A DNA stretch of 64,000 nt. Origin: Candidatus Cloacimonadota bacterium (GTDB lineage Bacteria; Cloacimonadota; Cloacimonadia; Cloacimonadales; GCA-2742885). A model generated the notes under the pieces. The model saw nothing but the letters and a program-made list of their open reading frames with translations. It ran no database searches and had not been told where the DNA came from. The DNA lies in assembly GCA_002742885.1 (NCBI GenBank), contig PDOO01000026.1, forward strand, positions 43,044 to 107,043. The letters run 5' to 3'. Below, piece after piece: positions 58,351 to 64,000 of the stretch. Numbering within the stretch: the first letter of the stretch is position 1; each line of letters begins with the position of its first letter. Made by a program: the position numbers and the translations under genes.

Positions 58351-59775
58351 TCAGAATGATTCAGACCATCTGTTTATACGACGTTCGTTTGTGTAAGGTA
58401 CTCCGGGAGGAGCATCGTTTCTAAATCTTGTATCATATTCAATAACTTCGGCAAATCCTGATTTATATCCGCCGTGAGATGTCATTGTTATTCCTAAGTT
58501 TGCTTGTACTCTGCCTCCGACAACAGTCCAATCTCCTCTGTCTTGAGGAACCCCTTTATGATGCCAATTCCCCAAAGAATCCTGTTCTTGTACGTATCCG
58601 CCTCTGAAATTTTCTATTTTTATACTTTTTGTAGTGTAAATATTTGCCATTACAACTAAACCGTCATATTCCGAATCGGGATCTTTTCTAGTATTCATAT
58701 ATTCTCCCGTATAGGGATCTTTTCTGGTTGAAACTATAACATCTCCGTTACACATCAAACCAAGCATATCATCAGACTCAGGAACTTTTCTCGGGTCGTC
58801 TTTGTAAACTACGTCATCATCAAGATATATACTTTTTTCTGTCGTAATATTCAATTTTCCGTCAAGCTCACCTTTTACGTGGATATTTTTATTGGCGGAA
58901 TAAAGAATTTTATTACTCAGATCTTCAGCTTTAATTACTGTCTTATGATCCGCAATATATTTTTCGTATTCAGCGTTGGTTGCATGACCTCCCGGCTTTA
59001 ATTTCGGATCCGAATAGGGAACATCAAAGACTTCTACAATTTGTTCTCCTGCTAAATTTTGCGTTAAATTGACGTAAAGATCTGTATTGCTTGTAAAAGC
59101 ATTATCTAATTTAAAAGCACCGGCTTGGTCTTCCGGTTTAATTTGCAATGTTTTTCCCAACGGTATCTTCGGATGACTGAAATTATTATTGTCTCCTTTA
59201 AAACCTTTAAAATTACTTGCAGACGCTCCGGCAAAATATTTTACCCCTGTTGCCGTTACGTTTCCGTCAAATACCGGTCCGGGTCTTCCTCCCACGTTGA
59301 CGCTGCTGTTGGAATGAAAAGGTCCGTTGACTCTTTCTCCCGTTCCGTAATAAGCATTTTTAGGAAAATTATCCAAAAACAAAGCATAATAAGAAAAAGG
59401 CAATTGACGATCAAAAACAACTGCTTTAGCAGTAAATTCATCATCTTTAACTTCAACGTTAATTTTATATTCCCCGATAATTAATTTATCGTCAGAATCA
59501 ACATCATCCACTTGCACGGTAACTGTTGCATTATGCTCAGGAATACTTTTAGTATAGTTAAAATTGTCAGGATCAAAGACAGTAGATTGATTTAATTTCC
59601 TCAGTTTTTGAAGTGTTGCATTAGCATGTCCCGTAGCAAGATGCTGTAAGATTTTTCGTTGACCCTGATTTTCCGTTTCATGAATTGCATCATTTGTTGC
59701 AGAGTTATTGTAAAGTCCCATATACCCCAAAGCAACAGAAAGCGTAAGAACAACTAAAATTGCATATTTACCCAT
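58351..59775 (-). CDS. DUF4900 pilus-associated-like protein
   Basis: N-terminal membrane helix (MGKYAILVVLTLSVALGYMG) and a long exported domain of 474 residues in total. The central stretch (YYGTGERVNGPFHSNSSVNV, GPVFDGNVTATG) matches DUF4900, as do later parts (GLMCNGDVIVSTRKD). The protein class resembles PilX-like minor components of type IV pili, though no GFTLxE prepilin site is seen. AAAGGAGAA precedes the ATG. Third gene of a three-gene unit with two short pilin-like genes. Confidence 0.75.
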   Translation of the reverse strand: MGKYAILVVLTLSVALGYMGLYNNSATNDAIHETENQGQRKILQHLATGHANATLQKLRKLNQSTVFDPDNFNYTKSIPEHNATVTVQVDDVDSDDKLIIGEYKINVEVKDDEFTAKAVVFDRQLPFSYYALFLDNFPKNAYYGTGERVNGPFHSNSSVNVGGRPGPVFDGNVTATGVKYFAGASASNFKGFKGDNNNFSHPKIPLGKTLQIKPEDQAGAFKLDNAFTSNTDLYVNLTQNLAGEQIVEVFDVPYSDPKLKPGGHATNAEYEKYIADHKTVIKAEDLSNKILYSANKNIHVKGELDGKLNITTEKSIYLDDDVVYKDDPRKVPESDDMLGLMCNGDVIVSTRKDPYTGEYMNTRKDPDSEYDGLVVMANIYTTKSIKIENFRGGYVQEQDSLGNWHHKGVPQDRGDWTVVGGRVQANLGITMTSHGGYKSGFAEVIEYDTRFRNDAPPGVPYTNERRINRWSESF

Positions 59776-59787
59776 AATTTTCTCCTT

Positions 59788-60375
59788 TTACCAATCCCAA
59801 ATATTTTTTAAAAAAACTTTTTCTTCGCCGATAACCATTGCATATTTTGAAGAATCATTTATACCGGATCGGTAATCAACAGGCTCATCACTCAGCAGTT
59901 TATATTTGAAATCAATAATTTTAACTTCTGATGTTACGCTTGTTTCCTGCATATTTTTATCAAAATACGTAAACTTGAAATCAGTTACTCCCTTTATATC
60001 GTAAACTTCAGGAACGCCGTCCGTATATTTAACTATTTTTTTATCAAAAGGATTTACGGTCGGATCGTCTCCGCTGTAGTTTTCAACGGCAATTACGGTT
60101 AATTCCGGAACACCGTTATTATCCATGTCAGCAGTATAAGATATACTCTTTTCGTCTATGGATTTTATGCATTTGTAAATATCAGTTATATTATAACCGG
60201 CATCTTTAAGATCATTTCTCAGCACCTGACCGAAAATTGCCGAATTTGACTGCATATAAAGCATAAGTTTTGATTTAAAAAGTGATTGCTGAGTATCAAA
60301 TTTCATTTTGAAAACAGTCAGAGTAAGCATTGAAGCCAAAATTATCGTTCCGACAAATTCTATTACTGCAAACAT
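59788..60375 (-). CDS. Pilin-like exported protein (PilW position)
   Basis: A single N-terminal helix (AVIEFVGTIILASMLTLTVF) is followed by a soluble domain of about 160 residues with several predicted strands. No canonical prepilin cleavage site. Similar architecture to minor pilins. The motif NDLKDAGYNI resembles the PilW-type 'R.D...AG' region. GAGGAA precedes the ATG. 195 residues. It lies 10 bases after the first gene and 12 before DUF4900. Confidence 0.65.
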   Translation of the reverse strand: MFAVIEFVGTIILASMLTLTVFKMKFDTQQSLFKSKLMLYMQSNSAIFGQVLRNDLKDAGYNITDIYKCIKSIDEKSISYTADMDNNGVPELTVIAVENYSGDDPTVNPFDKKIVKYTDGVPEVYDIKGVTDFKFTYFDKNMQETSVTSEVKIIDFKYKLLSDEPVDYRSGINDSSKYAMVIGEEKVFLKNIWDW

Positions 60376-60385
60376 TTATAATTCC

Positions 60386-60886
60386 TCAGTTAAAATACGG
60401 ATAATGATATTCCGCTTTGTGAAGGAGTTTACCGTTAATTGTTGAAATTTCAAGCTTTATTTTTTTCATAAGCGTCTTTGACGTTGTTTCCGTTAAGTTA
60501 TTGCTTGCGTCTCTTTGAGCATAAGTTACCTTTGCTTTGACATTAAGATAATCGGCGCCGAATAATATATTTTCGTCCATACCGTGATAATCGTCCAAGT
60601 CATTGAAATTGGGAAATGTTTCTCCGTATTCAGGACCGAATTTAGACTTAGGGGTAAATCCCGACGGTACATTTTGAGGATTAAAAGTTCCCAAAGTCAT
60701 AGAATTATCAAAATACTTTGTCCAAGCTTCTTCGATAATTGCTTCCGAAAGCGATACTGCATTTACCCTGAGCTGATTTTCCATTACGTTTTCAAGATTA
60801 TACAATTGCAATTGATACATACTGAATGTCAAAGACATTAACAATATTAACGCAACAGCAAGATAAAGATATTGACCCATTCCCAT
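60386..60886 (-). CDS. Pilin-like exported protein, first gene of the cluster
   Basis: One N-terminal membrane helix (QYLYLAVALILLMSLTFSMY) leads into a long amphipathic helix (VMENQLRVNAVSLSEAIIEE), the usual pilin spine. A small globular end follows. The ATG at 60886 follows GGAGG by seven bases, giving 166 residues. An in-frame start at 60925 is rejected. No prepilin peptidase site is visible. Function inferred from architecture and neighbours only. Confidence 0.65.
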   Translation of the reverse strand: MGMGQYLYLAVALILLMSLTFSMYQLQLYNLENVMENQLRVNAVSLSEAIIEEAWTKYFDNSMTLGTFNPQNVPSGFTPKSKFGPEYGETFPNFNDLDDYHGMDENILFGADYLNVKAKVTYAQRDASNNLTETTSKTLMKKIKLEISTINGKLLHKAEYHYPYFN

Positions 60887-61252
60887 AATCAGCCTCCTCG
60901 ACTGTTTCCAGTCAAATAAAAACATATGTTTATTATTGTCAAGGAATTGATTTAATTAATTTACTTATAAGTATATTAAGAGACTATTTTCCGTTTATGC
61001 ATAATATTTTAATAAGTAAAAAATCATATTTCCCCTATTTATTTTATTGCTGAAATAAGTTTAAAATTAGCCTGTTAACACTTGATAAAACGAAGACGCA
61101 TTAACAATTGCTTAATTCTCAACTTCCCTTATAAAGGAAAATTTATCACAGTAGGCAACAATTAATAAAAATTAAAATCGGTAAAAAAATAACTGATCAA
61201 TCAAAGATAAAGAAAAATAAAAAAATAGATAAGTGTGCGAAACGGTAAAAAA
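60887..61252. other. Intergenic region between pilin-like cluster and HExxH gene
   Basis: AT-rich, with no supported gene. It should carry the promoter of the pilin-like unit (a minus-strand TTGACA is at about 60941, without a good -10). Confidence 0.4.
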
Positions 61253-62422
61253 TCACTCTTTTTTTATTTGTTCCAATATCCATACATTGAATTTGTCATA
61301 AGGCATGTCAAATAATTCTTCAATTGTTTTCGTGAAATCAGATTTTTCCTTACCGCAATTAAAAAGTTTTATAACTCCTTTCTCTTTATGTTTTTCATAA
61401 ACAGCTTTAAATATATATCCGCCAGTTACATAAACCGGTTTATTATCCGTTAAATGTCGATACTTATTATTGATAATGTCTTCCAATTTTAAAGTGTCAG
61501 CTTTTACGACTTCTTCCGCCCATTCTTTTAAATTCTCGGAAAATGTTGTTTCTCCGTCTGCGCCTCCTAAAAAAGTCGCTAAACCTTCATTAACAATCAG
61601 CGGTCTTGATTCTTTATTCCATTCCGGTTTATCAAATATAATATGAGTTAATTCGTGCGTATGATCAAAATTATCATTTTTAACAATTATTCTGTTTAAA
61701 AATTTATTGGTTACTCCATCCATATAACTGAGCAAATATGAAAAATTAAGCAACTCGACTAATTCTTCTCTTGTTCCGGTACAATAATAATCTATTCTTT
61801 CGGGAATCGGCAAATCATATTGTTCACAAGTTTTTTTTACGAAATCAACAGCATTTTCCGCTTGTTTTTTATCAAAAATCAAGTTAGGATGCACAAAATA
61901 ATGCAACATTTCGTATTGGTATTTATTCCAGTATTCCGTTTCATATCCTATGGAATTTTTCAAAAAGAACTTTTCGCCTTCCTTTTTGCAATAGTGTTTA
62001 GTTATATAAGGCGGATTCCAACGCCCGTAAATCTTGTCTTTGCTGTAAGTTTCATTATAATATAAGGTTCTGATTGCATATAAATTCAATCTGATTTCAT
62101 CTATCGATAATATTTTAGGTTCATAAAAAGACAAATGTTCTTTTGCCGACAAATTTCTATACATCAATCCCGCACTTTCGTCAAAATACGGCAAACCTCT
62201 GTTTAAATAATAATTCACTTCCTCTTTGTCCCAATACGGGTTATTTTGAAAATGAACAGAATCGGGAGAATCATTCAAATAATTATTAAATAATTCATAG
62301 ACTGCTTTTATATCCGTTTTGATTGTATCAACTCCTCCGGCAACAGGAAGCCGGTATTTTTTTTGGCTGAAAGCTGCGGAACAAATTACAAATAAAATAA
62401 ACAGCATCGCATATTTTTTCAT
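61253..62422 (-). CDS. Secreted HExxH metalloprotease-like protein
   Basis: Sec signal peptide (cleaved near residue 19, AAFSQ). The zinc motif HELTH at residues 256-260 and NEGLA with Glu279, 19 residues later, fit a gluzincin (peptidase-MA-like) active site. The rest matches no family I know. 389 residues. AAGGAAGG precedes the ATG. Predicted to act outside the inner membrane. No linked gene tells its substrate. An inactive or non-proteolytic member cannot be excluded. Confidence 0.7.
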   Translation of the reverse strand: MKKYAMLFILFVICSAAFSQKKYRLPVAGGVDTIKTDIKAVYELFNNYLNDSPDSVHFQNNPYWDKEEVNYYLNRGLPYFDESAGLMYRNLSAKEHLSFYEPKILSIDEIRLNLYAIRTLYYNETYSKDKIYGRWNPPYITKHYCKKEGEKFFLKNSIGYETEYWNKYQYEMLHYFVHPNLIFDKKQAENAVDFVKKTCEQYDLPIPERIDYYCTGTREELVELLNFSYLLSYMDGVTNKFLNRIIVKNDNFDHTHELTHIIFDKPEWNKESRPLIVNEGLATFLGGADGETTFSENLKEWAEEVVKADTLKLEDIINNKYRHLTDNKPVYVTGGYIFKAVYEKHKEKGVIKLFNCGKEKSDFTKTIEELFDMPYDKFNVWILEQIKKE

Positions 62423-62597
62423 ACATCCTTCCTTTTACGGATCATAATACCCGCATAACTCCGGTTACAGGTTCATTAATTCGTTTTGCCGACTTACCTT
62501 ATTACTGATTTTTATTTACGGTAAAATAATTTAATTTAAAATTTAAAGTCAAGCCGGATAATGATTTTTTATCATGTCTTTTTTATTTCAGACAAGC

Positions 62598-62634
62598 AAA
62601 AAACCCGGCAAACGATTTCTCGGTCACCGGGTTT
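62598..62634 (-). terminator. Terminator of the surface protein gene
   Basis: Stem AAACCCGG/CCGGGTTT (62634-62627, 62608-62601, read leftward) followed by T run. Confidence 0.82.
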
Positions 62635-62674
62635 AATTTATCTTAATCTGCGATTTAAATATCGCCGATTAATT

Positions 62675-64000
62675 TTATTTCAGCATTAATGCTTTTTTGA
62701 TGCTTTCGAAGTTATCGGCAGTCATTCTGAAGAAATAGACTCCCGAAGCGGATTTTTCACCGTTATCAGCGCGTCCGTTCCATTCAACCGAATGTGATCC
62801 GGCGTTCATAACTTCATCTTTAAGAGTCTTAACAAGCTGACCTTTTACGTTATAAACTTCAATCTTAACCTTTCCGTCTTTTGCCAAGTCAAAACGAACC
62901 GAAGTGGTCGGATTGAAGGGATTCGGCGTATTTTGAAGAAGTTGCGTAACTTTCGGAGTAATTATTTCGTCTGCAGCCTGAACGGTTGAAATAACGATCC
63001 ATTCTTGTTCAACGCTGTATTCCTGTTCGCTCACTTCAACTTTAACAACGAAAGTTCCCGCCGTATCAAAGTTGTAAGAGAATGAATTTTCAGGAATATT
63101 TTGATTTTCTCCGTTAACCGTCCAGACATAATCAAGCTCATCGCCGTCAACATCCGAAACGTTTACTTCAAAAGTATATTCGCCGATTTCCGTAATTTCA
63201 AGATTTGTTTCTTCCGGAATAAACGATTCTATAATCGGAGCATCGTTTACGGGAGCGACAATCAAATCAATTTCAAGAGAAACTGAAGCTCTAACGTCAT
63301 GTTGCGCTCTTGCTTTTCGAAGAATTTCCGAACGGTTGTCTTCCGCCGTAATCGTTAAATGAGAAGTTCCGTTCCAGTCGGCAACCGATCCGATTGTTAA
63401 CATGTTTCCTTCAAGTTCAACGTTTATTTCCATTTCATTAAATTCTGCGGAATAAGTTAAATCGTCTCCGTCAGGATCAGAGAAAATCGTATCAAGGTTT
63501 ATGGTATGCGAGTTAAAATCTTCGCTTACGTTTATTTCTTCAATTTGACTTTCTGCAACAGGCGCATCATTGACGGGAGTTATATTTATGACAACATCAT
63601 CTGAAGCTGCGGCGCGGAAAACTCTTTCTCGAGAATTTCTTGTGTCGGCAAACTGATCATTAACCGTAAATGTCAAAGTTTCGGTTCCGTTCCAGTTTTC
63701 AGGAGCAGAGAAAATAACGTTTAATCCTTCTATTTGAGCATTAATATCAGTGTTTCCCGATACGGTAAGGATTAACTCGTCGTTTTCATTAGCATCGTTG
63801 ATATATTGAGAAAAATCAACCGTAAGAGTTTCATCTTCCGCAATATCAATATTTGCAGGAAGTTCAATCTGCGGAACATAGTTAACGTGGACAACGGTAA
63901 TTTCAAGTTCGGCGCTTGCGACAGCTCGTTTAAGGCTTCTTTTGTTTCTGAGCTTTCTCGCCTGATCGTCAACGGTAAATGTAAGAGTTTCGGTTCCGCT
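62675..64000 (-). CDS. Large cell-surface protein with tandem Ig/cadherin-like repeats and FlgD-like C-terminal domain, N-terminus beyond the window
   Basis: The frame is open from 64000 to the stop at 62675 (441 residues seen). It begins inside a repeat. Three repeats carry the pattern WNGTETLTFTV or WNGTSHLTITA, an Arg-rich loop, and VNDAPV or VNYVPQI. A PKD/Ig-like domain follows (GEYTFEVNVSDVDGDELDY). The last 90 residues are the FlgD-like sorting domain (LLQNTPNPFNPTTSVRFDL ... SGVYFFRM). In Cloacimonadota and relatives such C-terminal domains mark surface or secreted proteins. The ligand is unknown. The Arg-rich loops are unusual (see findings). Confidence 0.85.
   Translation of the reverse strand, partial: SGTETLTFTVDDQARKLRNKRSLKRAVASAELEITVVHVNYVPQIELPANIDIAEDETLTVDFSQYINDANENDELILTVSGNTDINAQIEGLNVIFSAPENWNGTETLTFTVNDQFADTRNSRERVFRAAASDDVVINITPVNDAPVAESQIEEINVSEDFNSHTINLDTIFSDPDGDDLTYSAEFNEMEINVELEGNMLTIGSVADWNGTSHLTITAEDNRSEILRKARAQHDVRASVSLEIDLIVAPVNDAPIIESFIPEETNLEITEIGEYTFEVNVSDVDGDELDYVWTVNGENQNIPENSFSYNFDTAGTFVVKVEVSEQEYSVEQEWIVISTVQAADEIITPKVTQLLQNTPNPFNPTTSVRFDLAKDGKVKIEVYNVKGQLVKTLKDEVMNAGSHSVEWNGRADNGEKSASGVYFFRMTADNFESIKKALMLK

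Noticed and set aside
62675-63676. Complete gene starting at the ATG at 63676
   Set aside because: The same frame stays open to the window edge with repeat homology, so the start lies beyond the window.

Overview
The window is AT-rich DNA from a diderm anaerobic bacterium. TonB receptor, TolC, RND pump and outer-membrane barrel genes show an outer membrane. The [FeFe]-hydrogenase maturation set (hydE, hydG, hydF plus a TM1266-type regulator) points to a fermentative anaerobe. The large surface protein at the right edge ends in a FlgD-like C-terminal domain with the 'NTPNPFNP' motif, common in Cloacimonadota and related FCB-group bacteria. A member of Candidatus Cloacimonadota is my best guess, by inference only. 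Genes are densely packed, most have AAGGAG-type ribosome binding sites, and many operons end in clear intrinsic terminators.

Layout. 1-4.0 kb: lepA (cut by the left edge) with hslO, divergent from a Gfo/Idh/MocA dehydrogenase. 4.0-6.7 kb: a solitary cas6, then groEL behind a CIRCE operator with no groES beside it. 6.8-8.0 kb: a decayed gingipain-type (C25) protease gene. 8.0-12.0 kb: pruA, a DEDDh exonuclease with a clamp-binding tail, and a DNA cytosine methyltransferase. 12.2-17.9 kb: the hydrogenase maturation operon TM1266-hydG-(unknown)-aspA-hydE-hydF behind a structured leader. 18.3-20.3 kb: a small accessory patch (truncated ATPase/HTH gene, SAP/DUF6434 gene). 20.3-26.9 kb: asnB, TPR-glycosyltransferase, suhB, YejM-like membrane protein.

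27-36 kb: DUF6588 barrel, TonB receptor and ABC importer genes (B12/siderophore type) split by a plus-strand nifS-iscU pair, then a CopZ-like metal protein. 36.4-40.3 kb: flippase, glycosyltransferase, vsr, a membrane-anchored unknown and a duplicated lipoprotein. 40.7-48.0 kb: argF, a REC-histidine kinase hybrid, gyrB and gyrA. 48.2-50.8 kb: siaB-siaC-PAS/DHp protein-maf. 50.9-57.1 kb: TetR-MFP-RND-TolC efflux operon. 57.1-64.0 kb: a HAD phosphatase, a pentapeptide protein, a three-gene pilin-like cluster with DUF4900, a secreted HExxH protein, and a repeat-rich surface protein running off the right edge.

Links between genes. HydE, HydG and HydF build the H-cluster, with AspA encoded among them. 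NifS and IscU sit between two halves of a metal or cofactor uptake system. SiaB and SiaC form a kinase/phosphoprotein switch that here is paired with a histidine-kinase-like protein lacking its ATPase domain. The most unusual signals are that switch, the hydrogenase operon leader, the IscU fusion, the orphan Cas6, and recurring Arg-rich loops in the terminal surface protein. No CRISPR array, tRNA, rRNA or intact insertion sequence was seen.
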